The notes beneath the pieces were generated by a model that searched no databases, was not told the origin of the DNA, and worked only from the letters and a program-made list of their open reading frames with translations. A program made the translations under genes and the position numbers. DNA of 64,000 nt, taken from Rhodospirillaceae bacterium. GTDB taxonomy: Bacteria > Pseudomonadota > Alphaproteobacteria > Rhodospirillales > Rhodospirillaceae. The stretch's first letter is position 1, and the number at the start of each line of letters is the position of its first letter. Below, in pieces: positions 35,686 to 46,141 of the stretch. The stretch is from contig CANJRD010000001.1 of assembly GCA_947476695.1 (NCBI GenBank), positions 1 through 64,000 on the forward strand. The letters run 5' to 3'.

Positions 35686-35694
35686 TGTGGATAA
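35686..35694 (-). promoter_or_regulatory. Single consensus DnaA box
   Basis: TGTGGATAA, the complement of the consensus TTATCCACA, lies in the 122-base gap between the Rieske gene and trxA. A lone perfect 9-mer may bind DnaA and affect trxA transcription, but it may equally be chance. There is no cluster of boxes, so this is not an origin. Confidence 0.3.
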
Positions 35695-35790
35695 CTGGCT
35701 CCCCCGTCGCTTGACGCCAGGGGGACCCCTCCCTAGATTCGAGGGCGAAGCGCGCGAGGCTCACCCCCGCGCCAGTGAAGGAATTCCCAC

Positions 35791-36105
<315 letters not shown>

Positions 36106-36149
36106 AGATCGCCTAACCCTTTCGTCTCGCGACGATTTTAAGAGCCTCG

Positions 36150-36172
36150 GCACCCCGGCGCCGGGGCTTTTT
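36150..36172 (+). terminator. Rho-independent terminator after trxA
   Basis: The self-complementary block CCCCGG-CG-CCGGGG (36153-36166) is extended by a flanking G/C pair and followed by TTTTT at 36168-36172. It lies about 45 bases downstream of the trxA stop. Confidence 0.85.
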
Positions 36173-36241
36173 CATCGGCCGGTGTTTCCGTTTCGGTAAC
36201 CCGCTTGGTTTAACCCTGCTTTAAATCACGCGGGAATTGCC

Positions 36242-37831
36242 ATGCCAGGCGCCGACACCGCCGCCTCCAAGACGGGCGGATATATCGCTGACACGTCTTA
36301 CGTCGCCGAGTTCTACGGCGATCATGCACCGACGCATCTGAACCTGATCGCGGCGGCGAACGGATTCCGTCCGCGTCCCTTAGATGACGGGTTCACGTGG
36401 TGCGACTACGGCTGCGGCAACGGCGTCACCGCCAATGTGCTCGCCGGCTGCTATCCGCAAGGCAAGTTCTACGGCGTCGACTTCCTGCCGGCGCATATCC
36501 GCACGGCGGAAATCCTGTCCACCCGCGGTGGCCTCGACAACACCACCTTCCTGCAGAAGCCCTTCGGCGATCTGAAGGAAGACGATATTCCGCCGCTCGA
36601 CTTCGCCGTGATGCACGGCGTGCTGAGCTGGATCGACGACGCCACCCGCGAGCAGGTCCTTAAAGATGCCGTGAAGCGGTTGAAGCCGGGCGGCATGCTG
36701 ATGACCGGCGTCAACGCCATGCCCGGCTGGGCGGCGAAGATTCCCATGCGCAACATGGTCTACTCGCTGACCAAGGACACCGACAACGCGCTGCACCGCG
36801 CCGAGGTCGGCCTGAAATGGCTGCAAAGCCTGAAGACGGCCGACGTCAAATACTTCCGCGACAACCCGGCGCTGGCCGCGGCGGTCGATGAACTCGCGCG
36901 CCTGGATCCGCGCTACATGGCGCACGAATACTTCAACGTGAACCTGCGCGCGTTCTATTTCCACGAACTGAACAGCGCGCTGGAATCGCACGGCATGCAC
37001 TTCGCCGGCAGCGTGACCATGTTCCTGAACATGGTCGACCTCGCCGTACCGGCGGCCCTGCAGCCGGAATTCCGCGCGGCCAAAAGCCGCAACGAACTCG
37101 AAGCCAAGCGCGACTTCATCCGCAACGAAACCTTCCGCCGCGACCTGTGGATCAAGGGCGAGCCTCTGAAGACCGAGGACGAATGGCTTGAGGTCAATCA
37201 GCAGCTGATCTTCGGCACGCTGAAGTCCTTGGGTGAGATCGACCGCAAGGTGTCGTTCGGCGATATCCAATTGAGCTACGAGAACGGACCGCTGGCGCGC
37301 ACGCTGGAAGTCGTTTCGGAACGCGCGATCAGCATCGGCGATATGAACGACGTGGCCGGGCTCGACACCTTGTCGCCGTGGACGCGCCTGGATGCCGCGC
37401 GCCTGCTGGTGGCCGGCGGCGAAGTCCAAAGCTTCGCCACCCGCACGACACCGGTGCAAGTGCCGCCGAACGCCAAGCTGACCATGCCCCCGATCAATCG
37501 CGGCATGATCAAGGGCATCGGCCTGCGCACGCCCAAAGTGGCGCTGGCCGCCCCGGCGGCGGGTACAGGCATCGAACTGCCGAACGTCGACGCGATGCTG
37601 TTGCTCGCGCTGTGCGACAAGGGCTGGGGCGATCAGGGCTTGGGCACCTCCGCACACGGCGGGGCGATACCGTCCGCCGCGCGTCTGATGGCAGCCGAAG
37701 GCGGCGATGTCATCGTCGGCGGCAAAGCGCTGCAGCCAAAAGAGATCGAAGCCATGCTGGCCGGACGTTTGAAGAAGCTCGAAGCCCAGCTTCCGAAGCT
37801 GGTCGAGATCGGCGTGGTCGGGCTGGCTTAG
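36242..37831 (+). CDS. SAM-dependent methyltransferase with methyltransferase regulatory domain
   Basis: 529 residues. The N-terminal class I methyltransferase domain shows WCDYGCGNGVTANVL (SAM motif I, about residues 53-67), GVDFLPAHI, and later LKPGGMLMTGVNAMPGWAA. The middle portion (about 210-330), with YMAHEYFNVNLRAFYFHEL, matches the 'methyltransferase regulatory domain' (PF10119-like) found beside such enzymes. The C-terminal 150 residues are less conserved and have an Ala/Gly-rich linker. The target could be a protein or a small molecule. It ends overlapping the convergent hypothetical gene by 4 bases. Confidence 0.85.
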   Translation: MPGADTAASKTGGYIADTSYVAEFYGDHAPTHLNLIAAANGFRPRPLDDGFTWCDYGCGNGVTANVLAGCYPQGKFYGVDFLPAHIRTAEILSTRGGLDNTTFLQKPFGDLKEDDIPPLDFAVMHGVLSWIDDATREQVLKDAVKRLKPGGMLMTGVNAMPGWAAKIPMRNMVYSLTKDTDNALHRAEVGLKWLQSLKTADVKYFRDNPALAAAVDELARLDPRYMAHEYFNVNLRAFYFHELNSALESHGMHFAGSVTMFLNMVDLAVPAALQPEFRAAKSRNELEAKRDFIRNETFRRDLWIKGEPLKTEDEWLEVNQQLIFGTLKSLGEIDRKVSFGDIQLSYENGPLARTLEVVSERAISIGDMNDVAGLDTLSPWTRLDAARLLVAGGEVQSFATRTTPVQVPPNAKLTMPPINRGMIKGIGLRTPKVALAAPAAGTGIELPNVDAMLLLALCDKGWGDQGLGTSAHGGAIPSAARLMAAEGGDVIVGGKALQPKEIEAMLAGRLKKLEAQLPKLVEIGVVGLA

Positions 37832-38580
37832 CTCTTCTGGAACTGCGCCATCCGCGTGAGCGAGTCCGCGGATGCGCCCGCGTCGCGGCCCTCGATGATC
37901 TTCAGCTCCACCAGTTCATAGGTCTGGCTCAGCAGATCCCAGCGCAGACGCACGGGGATCGCGTCTTCGCCTGTCATCCAGACCACCACGGGCGGTGGCG
38001 GCGGTGTGCGACGCAGGAACCAATCCTCGAAGTGCCTGGTCGCGAACGTGCCGGCCGGCGTCGTGATCGTCTCCTCGCCGATGTACTTCACGTTCACATT
38101 CACCGCCGAGGCGATGGGGCCCGAACCGCCATGCGGTAACGGCGACGATGTGGCCGTGCGCAGCAAGTACTCAGATGGATCACCGCGCCGCAGATCGGCG
38201 GCCTTGGCATGCCAGGTGTCGCAGCACGACGGATGCGCGCCGAATGACGGCAGGGGCGCGTCGATGGGCAACACCTGACGCACACGACCTTCCGTGACGG
38301 TTTGGACATCGCTTTCAATACGATCGTCGAAAAAGCGGAACAGCGCGCTGCCGACAAACTTTTCGCGCTGGGTCAGCCGCACGAAGCATTCCTGCGGCAT
38401 CCAGTTCGGACCGAGCGAATAGGTCACATCACGGATCAGGGCATCGTTGTCCATCTCGCACACGGCGCGCAGCGTGCGCGAGCCGTCGGACTGGACGGTG
38501 ATGTGAAAGTATTCACGTCCCTCCTCGCGGACGCCGTCCGTGAGGTAGGCCAGCTTGCCGATGATCGTGCGATGGCGCAT
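37828..38580 (-). CDS. Conserved hypothetical protein
   Basis: 250 residues from the ATG at 38580, which shares one base with the folC stop, so it is the last gene of the trp-accD-folC run. I do not recognise the family with confidence. The sequence looks beta-rich, with a CC pair in SCCDTWHAKAADL at about residues 118-130, a conserved-looking TPAGTFATRHFEDWF segment and an acidic C-terminal half. There is no signal peptide or membrane helix. It has some resemblance to proteins that measure or bind a lipid-like ligand in a beta barrel (for example DUF3108), but this is speculative. Confidence 0.68.
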   Translation of the reverse strand: MRHRTIIGKLAYLTDGVREEGREYFHITVQSDGSRTLRAVCEMDNDALIRDVTYSLGPNWMPQECFVRLTQREKFVGSALFRFFDDRIESDVQTVTEGRVRQVLPIDAPLPSFGAHPSCCDTWHAKAADLRRGDPSEYLLRTATSSPLPHGGSGPIASAVNVNVKYIGEETITTPAGTFATRHFEDWFLRRTPPPPPVVVWMTGEDAIPVRLRWDLLSQTYELVELKIIEGRDAGASADSLTRMAQFQKS

Positions 38581-39857
38581 CAGCCGTTCTCTTTCAGAAT
38601 CTCGCCGGCGAGATAGAGCCCGCCGCAGATCAGCACACGGGCGCGCGCTGCGTCGCCGAAATCGGTCAGCACCCGTGCAAGCGCTTGTTGCGCTGTGTCG
38701 GCTTCGTGCACGGCATCGTAGCCCACGCGACGCGCAGCCGCACTCAGGTCCGCCGGCGTGAAGGCAATCGCGCTGCCCGGAATGGGAATGACCGTGAGGC
38801 TGGCCGCATACGGGATCAAAGGGCGCAGGAAGTCGTCCGCAGCTTTTGTCGACAACATGCCGACGATGAGATGCAGCGGGGCATCGTTCCATTGATCCGC
38901 CGCGAGATGAGCGAGCACCTCGCCGCCACCGGCGTTATGACCCCCGTCGAGCCAGAGCTCCCAGGCGTTCGGCAACGACTGGCGCAGCGGCCCCTTGGCC
39001 AGCTTCTGGGCCCGGGCCGGCCACGCGATGTTGCGCAGACCGTTCTTGAGGGCGAAGGGCGGGATCGGCAGGCCGGTTTGCTCCAGCGCCGCCAGTGCCG
39101 CGCCGGCGTTGTCGAACTGGTGCCGGCCCGGCAACGACGGTTGCGGCACTTTCCATTCGTTGTGCGCGCCCTTGAAGAGGAGCGAGCCGCCGGGAGTCGG
39201 CTCAATGCTCCAGTCGCGGTTCTGCCATTTGAGAGGCGCGCCGATGCGTGCCGCCACGGCCTCGATCACGGCGGCCGCTTCCGGCACCTGCGCGACACTG
39301 ACGCAGGGCACGCCGGGCTTCATGATCTCGGCTTTCTCGCCCGCGATCTTACCGACCGTGTCGCCGAGGAACTGCATGTGATCCATCGAGATGGATGTCA
39401 GCACGGTCGCGAGCGGCTTCTTGACGACGTTGGTCGCATCCAGTCGCCCGCCCATACCGGTTTCCAGCAGCGTGATGTCGGCGGGGATTTGCGCGAAGGC
39501 GACGAAGGCGGCGATGGTCGTCACCTCGAAGAAGGTGATCGGCCGGCCGGCGTTGACCGCTTCGACGTGCTCGAGGATGTGGATCAGCAGATCCTCGTCG
39601 ATCAGCGAACCGACAAGGCGGATGCGCTCGACGAAGCTGACGAGATGGGGCGACGTGTAGACGTGCACCTTGTAGCCGGCGGCTTCGAGCACCGCGCGCA
39701 TGGTGGCGATGGTCGATCCCTTGCCGTTGGTTCCGGCGACATGGATCACCGGCGGCAGCTTGTCTTGCGGATTGCCAAGGTCTTCGAGCAGGCGTCGCAC
39801 GCGATCGAGCGACATGTCGATCAGCTTCGGATGAAGCTTCGTCATGCGGTCGAGCAC
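38580..39857 (-). CDS. folC: Bifunctional folylpolyglutamate synthase / dihydrofolate synthase
   Basis: 425 residues. The ATP loop is HVAGTNGKGSTIATM, followed by YTSPHLVSFVERIR, then ETGMGGRLDATNV and the C-terminal LDGGHNAGG with the nucleotide-binding Asp. It adds glutamate to dihydropteroate and to folates. It lies directly downstream of accD, 34 bases apart, on the same strand, as in many alphaproteobacteria. Confidence 0.96.
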   Translation of the reverse strand: MLDRMTKLHPKLIDMSLDRVRRLLEDLGNPQDKLPPVIHVAGTNGKGSTIATMRAVLEAAGYKVHVYTSPHLVSFVERIRLVGSLIDEDLLIHILEHVEAVNAGRPITFFEVTTIAAFVAFAQIPADITLLETGMGGRLDATNVVKKPLATVLTSISMDHMQFLGDTVGKIAGEKAEIMKPGVPCVSVAQVPEAAAVIEAVAARIGAPLKWQNRDWSIEPTPGGSLLFKGAHNEWKVPQPSLPGRHQFDNAGAALAALEQTGLPIPPFALKNGLRNIAWPARAQKLAKGPLRQSLPNAWELWLDGGHNAGGGEVLAHLAADQWNDAPLHLIVGMLSTKAADDFLRPLIPYAASLTVIPIPGSAIAFTPADLSAAARRVGYDAVHEADTAQQALARVLTDFGDAARARVLICGGLYLAGEILKENG

Positions 39858-39891
39858 GAGGTCGACCGGCGCGAGCGGCGTGTCGGTCAGG

Positions 39892-40851
39892 CTAGGGCTC
39901 GTAATCGTCGGGCACCGACGGATCGGGCGGCGCGCTTGTGCTGCGCTCCAGCGCCTTGCGGCGGCGGCTCGAGGCCGGCAGGTCGCCGACTTCGGCGGCC
40001 GGGTTGGTGTGCAACAGCAACCCCAGCAGCTGGATCAGACGCGCGCGCAGTTCGTGGCGCGGCACGACCATGTCCACCATGCCGTGATCCATCAGGTATT
40101 CGGACCGCTGGAAGCCTTCCGGCAGCTTTTCACGGATGGTCTGTTCGATCACGCGGCTGCCGGCGAAGCCGATGATGGCGCCCGGCTCGGCCAGCGCCAC
40201 GTCGCCCAGCATCGCGAAGGATGCGGTGACGCCGCCCGTGGTCGGGTCGGTCAGCACGACGAGATAGGGCAAGCCTTTCTCGCGCACCTTGTCGACGGCA
40301 ACGGTGGTGCGCGCCATCTGCATCAGCGACAGGATGCCTTCCTGCATGCGCGCGCCACCCGACGACGGGATGACGATCAGCGGCGCTTCCTGAAGGACGG
40401 CGAGTTCGGCGGCGGCGATCAGAGCCTCGCCAACGGCGGCGCCCATCGAACCGCCCATGAAATCGAATTCGAAGGCTGCGATGACAACGCCGAGGTTGCC
40501 CATCGTGCCGTGCCCGACGACGACCGCATCCTTCAGGCCGGTCTTGGCCTGCGATTCCTTTAGGCGGTCCGAGTAACGCTTACGATCCTTGAAGCGCAGC
40601 GGGTCGACGGCGACGGCGCGGATCTCGATCTCGGTCCACTGCGCGTTGTCGAACAGCATGCGCAAACGATCGCGCACCGGCATGCGCATGTGATGGCCGC
40701 AATGGGTGCAGACGCGCAGGTTCTTTTCCAGCTCGCGATGGAAAACCATCTCGCTGCACTTCGGGCATTGATGCCAAAGGTTGTCCGGCACCTCTTTCGG
40801 GCGGACAAGTTTCTGGATCTTGGGGCGGACGAAATTGGTCAGCCAATTCAT
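39892..40851 (-). CDS. accD: Acetyl-CoA carboxylase carboxyltransferase subunit beta
   Basis: 319 residues. The N-terminal zinc ribbon CPKCSEMVF ... CTHCGHH supplies four cysteines. The crotonase-fold core follows, with FEFDFMGGSMGAAVGEA and IPSSGGARMQEG. With AccA it transfers carboxyl from biotin to acetyl-CoA for fatty acid synthesis. It lies 70 bases downstream of trpA in the same direction. The C-terminal tail is acidic and Pro-rich (PPDPSVPDDYEP). Confidence 0.97.
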   Translation of the reverse strand: MNWLTNFVRPKIQKLVRPKEVPDNLWHQCPKCSEMVFHRELEKNLRVCTHCGHHMRMPVRDRLRMLFDNAQWTEIEIRAVAVDPLRFKDRKRYSDRLKESQAKTGLKDAVVVGHGTMGNLGVVIAAFEFDFMGGSMGAAVGEALIAAAELAVLQEAPLIVIPSSGGARMQEGILSLMQMARTTVAVDKVREKGLPYLVVLTDPTTGGVTASFAMLGDVALAEPGAIIGFAGSRVIEQTIREKLPEGFQRSEYLMDHGMVDMVVPRHELRARLIQLLGLLLHTNPAAEVGDLPASSRRRKALERSTSAPPDPSVPDDYEP

Positions 40852-40921
40852 GCCGGAAGGTCCTTCATCGCGGGCCGGATGCCCATGATACGTAATGCCC
40901 GTTGCGCCGTCACGCCAGGCG

Positions 40922-41758
40922 TTAGCCCTGGCCGCCGTGGACGGCCTGGGCCATGGATTTCACGAACGCCAGCACCTTTTGCGCAAGCCCCGCCTCGGGC
41001 TGACCGCTCTGGTTGAGGCCCTTGGCGATCACATCGACAATGGCGGAACCGACCACCGCCGCATCGCAATGGGCGGCAATGGTGCGGGCGGCTTCGGGGG
41101 TCTTGATGCCGAATCCGACCGCGACCGGCAGGTTCGTGTGACGGCGCAGACGCGCGACCGCCGCCTTCACCGCGCCCTCTTCCGCCGATTTGGTGCCGGT
41201 GATGCCGGCGACCGCGACGTAGTAGAGGAACCCGGACGCGCGCGTAACAATCGCCGGCAGGCGCTCGTCGCTCGATGTCGGCGCGGTCAGGAAGATGAAG
41301 TGCAGATGGTTGGCTTTCAGATGCACGTCGAGTTCGTCGGCTTCCTCGGGCGGCAGATCGACGATGATCACACCGTCGGCGCCGGCCTCGGCCGCGGTCG
41401 CGGCGAACTTCGCCGGGCCCATGCGATAGATCGGATTGTAGTAACCCATCAGCACGATCGGCATATCGGCGTCGGTCTTGCGGAATTCGCGCACCGCCGC
41501 GAACACGTCTTTCAGCGACGTGTTGAACTTCAACGACCGTTGGCTGGACAGCTGGATCGACGGGCCGTCTGCCATCGGGTCAGAGAACGGCATGCCGATC
41601 TCGATCACGTCGACGCCCGCGCCGGGAAGCCCGTGGAAAATCTCATGGAAGACGTCAGGCGTCGGATCGTTCGCGGTGATGAAGGCGACGAAGCCGGTGC
41701 GCTTCTCGGCCTTGAGCTTGGCGAAGCGCCGCGTGATGCGCGACGACACGTCGGTCAT
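40922..41758 (-). CDS. trpA: Tryptophan synthase alpha chain
   Basis: 278 residues from the ATG at 41758, five bases after the trpB stop. Catalytic Glu lies in DVIEIGMPFSDP and catalytic Asp in GVIIVDLPPEE. YNPIYRMG and the phosphate loop VAVGFGIKTPE complete the TIM barrel. It cleaves indole-3-glycerol phosphate and channels indole to TrpB. An upstream extension of the frame lies within trpB and is rejected. Confidence 0.97.
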   Translation of the reverse strand: MTDVSSRITRRFAKLKAEKRTGFVAFITANDPTPDVFHEIFHGLPGAGVDVIEIGMPFSDPMADGPSIQLSSQRSLKFNTSLKDVFAAVREFRKTDADMPIVLMGYYNPIYRMGPAKFAATAAEAGADGVIIVDLPPEEADELDVHLKANHLHFIFLTAPTSSDERLPAIVTRASGFLYYVAVAGITGTKSAEEGAVKAAVARLRRHTNLPVAVGFGIKTPEAARTIAAHCDAAVVGSAIVDVIAKGLNQSGQPEAGLAQKVLAFVKSMAQAVHGGQG

Positions 41759-41763
41759 CGCGT

Positions 41764-42984
<1,221 letters not shown>

Positions 42985-43397
42985 GACGGTGTGCCCAAGT
43001 GAGCGCGCTTTATACGCGGGCCGGGGAACCGGCACAAACTCTATCCGCACGCGATAAGCTATTGGTGTTATTCATCTTTATGATCTCCAGCGCACACCGA
43101 TACCCGAACCGTTCACCTGTTAATTCAGGGAAATAACAGGCACCGCTTCGCCGCCGGCCCCACCCGATGCAGGGCCTCCGTCTTAAGGCCGGTCGTCGCG
43201 ACCCGGTATTTAAATTCGCGAACGCGGCGGCGCGAATAAGCTTTTGAGTGACTGACGGCCGGTTGTAGCGTTGTACTCTGCAGACATCGGCTTGGATCAC
43301 ACGCCAGCCCTTCCCGACCCGACATGCGACACCTGACCGAGATGGCCCCGCCATCTCGCGATCCCGCGCGCATCCACCCAGCTAGGAATTCAACGGC
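42985..43397. other. Intergenic region between divergent trpB and the small basic protein gene
   Basis: 413 bases with no supported gene. It is locally richer in A/T (43060-43140 and 43200-43240), consistent with promoters for leftward trpB and rightward 43398. CCTGTTAATT-caggg-AAATAACAGG at 43116-43140 is an inverted repeat with 10-base arms and one mismatch, a possible operator. No leader peptide with Trp codons was found on the trpB side. Confidence 0.5.
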
Positions 43398-43571
43398 ATG
43401 GCTAAAAATCAAGAAGCGCACAAGACCGGCGGCGGAATCGGCGGGAAGGCCAAGGCGGAGGGCAAGGACGCAAAGAAGGCGCGCCGGGCCGGCAACCTGG
43501 CGGCACGCGCGGACGCGAACCGTTCGCGGCAAAAGGGCAGCCACGCGGCGCCGAAACCCGTCAAGAAATAG
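43398..43571 (+). CDS. Small basic protein of unknown function
   Basis: 57 residues with AGGA 9 bases before the ATG. Composition is extreme: about a quarter Lys/Arg, many Ala and Gly, and no hydrophobic segment (MAKNQEAHKTGGGIGGKAKA at the start, PKPVKK at the end). It is probably disordered and may bind nucleic acid, like H1-type or ribosome-associated tails (inference). I do not recognise a family. It interrupts the conserved trpF-trpB junction on the opposite strand. Codon third positions are G/C-biased like the neighbouring genes, supporting a real coding sequence. Confidence 0.6.
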   Translation: MAKNQEAHKTGGGIGGKAKAEGKDAKKARRAGNLAARADANRSRQKGSHAAPKPVKK

Positions 43572-43581
43572 CGGCACGCCG

Positions 43582-44232
43582 CTAGGGCGCGTGGGCTGCG
43601 TCGACCGCGGCGATGAACGAGCGGATCTTGGCCGGACTTTTCTGGCCGGGACTGCTTTCAACGCCGGAGGATACATCGACCAGGCGCGCGCCCGAGGCCG
43701 CGATGGCCGCCACCACGTTGGTGCGCGTTAGGCCACCGGCGAGGCCCCAGGGCAGGCGCCCGGTGTAGTGACGCGTCAGCGTCCAGTCGAAAGACACCGC
43801 ATTGCCGCCAGGGCGCGTGGCGTCCGGGGCCGGCTTGGTATCGAACAGCAGGAAGTCGGCGACCTGATCATAGGCACCGGCCGCAATCACATCGCGCGCG
43901 GTGGAAACACCGATGGCTTTCATCACCTTCAGGCCGGTCAGCGCGTTGACGGCGGCGACACGCTCCGGCGTCTCGTTGCCGTGTAGCTGGATCACGTCGA
44001 GATAGACGCGGTTGTTGACGATCTCGAGATCGGCGTCGGTAGGATCGACGAACAGGCCCACGCTGCTCACGCCACGCGGCACAACATTGGTGAGCTTGGT
44101 CGCGGTTTCGAGGTCGATGTAACGCGGCGAGCGGCGGAAGAAGACGAAGCCGACATATGCCGCGCCCGCATCGACAGCCGCCTTCAAGCCGCGCGTTTCG
44201 GTGAGGCCGCAGATTTTGACGGCAACAGTCAT
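43582..44232 (-). CDS. trpF: Phosphoribosylanthranilate isomerase
   Basis: 216 residues. KICGLTETRG at the N-terminus carries the catalytic Cys, and Asp lies in LLFDTKPAPD. WGLAGGLT and VDVSSGVESSPGQK form the phosphate-binding end of the TIM barrel. It performs the Amadori rearrangement in tryptophan synthesis. Its stop lies 10 bases from the convergent small-protein gene, and upstream lies a palindromic repeat element that separates it from pyrF. Confidence 0.96.
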   Translation of the reverse strand: MTVAVKICGLTETRGLKAAVDAGAAYVGFVFFRRSPRYIDLETATKLTNVVPRGVSSVGLFVDPTDADLEIVNNRVYLDVIQLHGNETPERVAAVNALTGLKVMKAIGVSTARDVIAAGAYDQVADFLLFDTKPAPDATRPGGNAVSFDWTLTRHYTGRLPWGLAGGLTRTNVVAAIAASGARLVDVSSGVESSPGQKSPAKIRSFIAAVDAAHAP

Positions 44233-44253
44233 GCGATGGCGTCTTCATACTGT

Positions 44254-44363
44254 GTCATCCCGGACGAGCGGAGCGAGATCCGGGATCCAGGGTAGCAAAT
44301 GCCGGTGCCTGCAGCCCTGGACCCCGGATCGCGCATCGCTTTGCGATGCTTGTCCGGGGTGAC
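44254..44363. repeat. Intergenic palindromic repeat element (about 110 bp)
   Basis: The element begins GTCATCCCGGACGAGCG and ends GCTTGTCCGGGGTGAC. Its two ends are imperfect inverted copies, and the centre holds a second nested inverted pair (GATCCAGGG ... CCCTGGACC). The whole could fold into a long hairpin. Such elements with the 'GTCATCCCGGACGAGC' start are widespread between genes in alphaproteobacterial genomes. It sits in the trpF-pyrF gap and would be transcribed with them. Only one copy was noticed in this window. Confidence 0.75.
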
Positions 44364-44377
44364 GATAAAATTGACGC

Positions 44378-45112
44378 TCATGCCTGCGGCCCGAGCTCCG
44401 AGGCAATGCGCGCGGCGGCTTCGGCGGGGTTGGCCGCGCCGGTAATCGGGCGGCCAACGACGAGATAGCTGGCCCCGGCCGCCATGGCTTCGGCTGGTGT
44501 CATGATGCGTTTCTGGTCGTCCGCCGCCGACCACGCGGGCCGCACGCCCGGCGTGACGAGCAGGAAATCGGGCCCCAGATCGGCGCGCAGCACCGCGGCT
44601 TCTTGCGGGCTGCAGACGACGCCATCGAGGCCGGACGCCTTCGCCAGTTCCGCCAGCCGGCGCACTTGATCGAGCACCGCGCCGCCGACACCCACCTCGC
44701 CGAGGTCCTTGTGGTCGAAGCTGGTCAAGACCGTGACCGCGACCACCAAAGGCCGCGAGCCGACGACTTCGTAGGTTGTATCCGTGGCCGCTTTCACCGC
44801 CGCTTCCATCATCGCGCGGCCGCCGCCGGCATGAATGGTGATCATGTACGGGTTCAGGGGGACGATGGAGCGCACGGCGCTCGCCACCGTGTTCGGGATG
44901 TCATGGAACTTGAGGTCGAGGAAGACGGGAAGGTCGGAGGCTTTCTGGACCTCCTGGATGCCTTTCGGCCCATGCGCGCCGAAGAACTGCAGGCCCAGTT
45001 TCACGCCACCGATACTGTCGGCCAACTTGGCGGCCAAACTGGTCGCCACGCCAACCTCGGCGGTGTCCAAGGCACAGAAGACCGGATTGCGGAGCGCGGC
45101 GATGTTCATCAT
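44378..45112 (-). CDS. pyrF: Orotidine 5'-phosphate decarboxylase
   Basis: 244 residues. The catalytic tetrad appears in LDLKFHDIPNTV (Asp-Lys-x-x-Asp), with GGRAMMEAA, TPGVRP and a phosphate-binding VVGRPIT end. It decarboxylates OMP to UMP. It is transcribed leftward between lapA and trpF. A second Met one codon later is an equally good start. Confidence 0.96.
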   Translation of the reverse strand: MMNIAALRNPVFCALDTAEVGVATSLAAKLADSIGGVKLGLQFFGAHGPKGIQEVQKASDLPVFLDLKFHDIPNTVASAVRSIVPLNPYMITIHAGGGRAMMEAAVKAATDTTYEVVGSRPLVVAVTVLTSFDHKDLGEVGVGGAVLDQVRRLAELAKASGLDGVVCSPQEAAVLRADLGPDFLLVTPGVRPAWSAADDQKRIMTPAEAMAAGASYLVVGRPITGAANPAEAAARIASELGPQA

Positions 45113-45218
45113 GGCTGCGTTCTAGCACGGGCCATGGAAGACGGAACAGCGGCGGCGGGCACACAACGAAGGGCGTCCCCCTTCTCACAACCCGCGCAGA
45201 CTTCGGCTTCGCCTGGTC

Positions 45219-45503
45219 CTAGCGCTTGCTGCTGTCGTGAATCCGCAAGCTGTCCTCCAGGTCCTTCACCCGACCACGCAAACGCTTACGTTCGCGCCGG
45301 TTGGCCCCCTGCATCAGCCAGGTGGCGATCATGCCGCAGAGAATGCCGATCAGCACAGCGAGCAGCACGACGGCGTAAACGCCCATCGTCGCCTGGAAGG
45401 GGAACGGCCAGAGGGTGATATCGACGTCGGTCCGGTTCGACACCGCGAACAGGATCACCAGCAACGCGAAAACAACCGCTAGAACGGTATTGAGGGTGCG
45501 CAA
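45219..45503 (-). CDS. LapA-domain (DUF1049) inner-membrane protein
   Basis: 94 residues with two membrane helices (about 4-24 and 41-64) and a basic, coiled C-terminal tail (RRERKRLRGRVKDLEDSLRIHD). This matches LapA/YciS, which in E. coli works with LapB in control of LPS synthesis through LpxC. Position between ihfB and pyrF is conserved in alphaproteobacteria. No LapB homologue is adjacent. Confidence 0.88.
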   Translation of the reverse strand: MRTLNTVLAVVFALLVILFAVSNRTDVDITLWPFPFQATMGVYAVVLLAVLIGILCGMIATWLMQGANRRERKRLRGRVKDLEDSLRIHDSSKR

Positions 45504-45539
45504 ATTGCCTCGAAAGCCCGATTAAGGGCGCGGAGAGTA

Positions 45540-45851
45540 TCAGGACGCGTCGTCGTCGCCTTCGCCGTCGTCGCCGCCATTCAGCTGATCGCGCAGCTGC
45601 TTGCCGGTCTTGAAGTACGGCACGGCCTTTTCAGACACTTCAACGGACGCACCGGTACGCGGGTTGCGACCCACGCGAGAATCACGGTGCTTGACGGAGA
45701 ACGCGCCGAAGCCACGCAGTTCGACACGATCTCCACGGCCCAGGGCCTTTGAAATCTCATCGAAAATATTGGTGACGATGCGCTCGACGTCGCGCTGATA
45801 CAGGTGCGGATTGCGCTCGGCGATGCGAGCGATCAATTCGGACTTAGTCAT
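45540..45851 (-). CDS. ihfB: Integration host factor subunit beta
   Basis: 103 residues from the ATG at 45851. The DNABII fold is seen in [27 protein letters not shown], and the DNA-intercalating arm [12 protein letters not shown]. It ends with an acidic tail (DGEGDDDAS). It bends DNA as a heterodimer with IHF-alpha. A longer frame upstream is intergenic. The 290 bases upstream, to 46141, hold only its presumed promoter. Confidence 0.95.
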   Translation of the reverse strand: MTKSELIARIAERNPHLYQRDVERIVTNIFDEISKALGRGDRVELRGFGAFSVKHRDSRVGRNPRTGASVEVSEKAVPYFKTGKQLRDQLNGGDDGEGDDDAS

Positions 45852-46141
45852 ACGCGCCCTCTCCCCAGGAGATGCCGGTCCCCGCCCGACACAACCGCAT
45901 CGGGTCCGGCGCCCTGACCTGCATCCTGCAAGGCGCCGCCCCCGAGAGTCAAGGGTAACTCCCTGGAAAATGGGCCTTATTCGGGAAGACCCACAGGCCA
46001 AGTCGCCGGCGATGGGGCCTGAGCCAGGGGTCAAAATGGCCACTTCGCGAACAAATAGGGACGAGAACCGCCCGGGCGGTTCCGCGCGGGGGTTGTTGGC
46101 GGCGTCCCGGTCAGAAAGCGCCCCACCCTAAGGCCATGTTT

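Noticed and set aside
35669-35790. Replication origin suggested by a DnaA box
   Set aside because: A single box without a cluster, AT-rich unwinding region or origin-associated genes.
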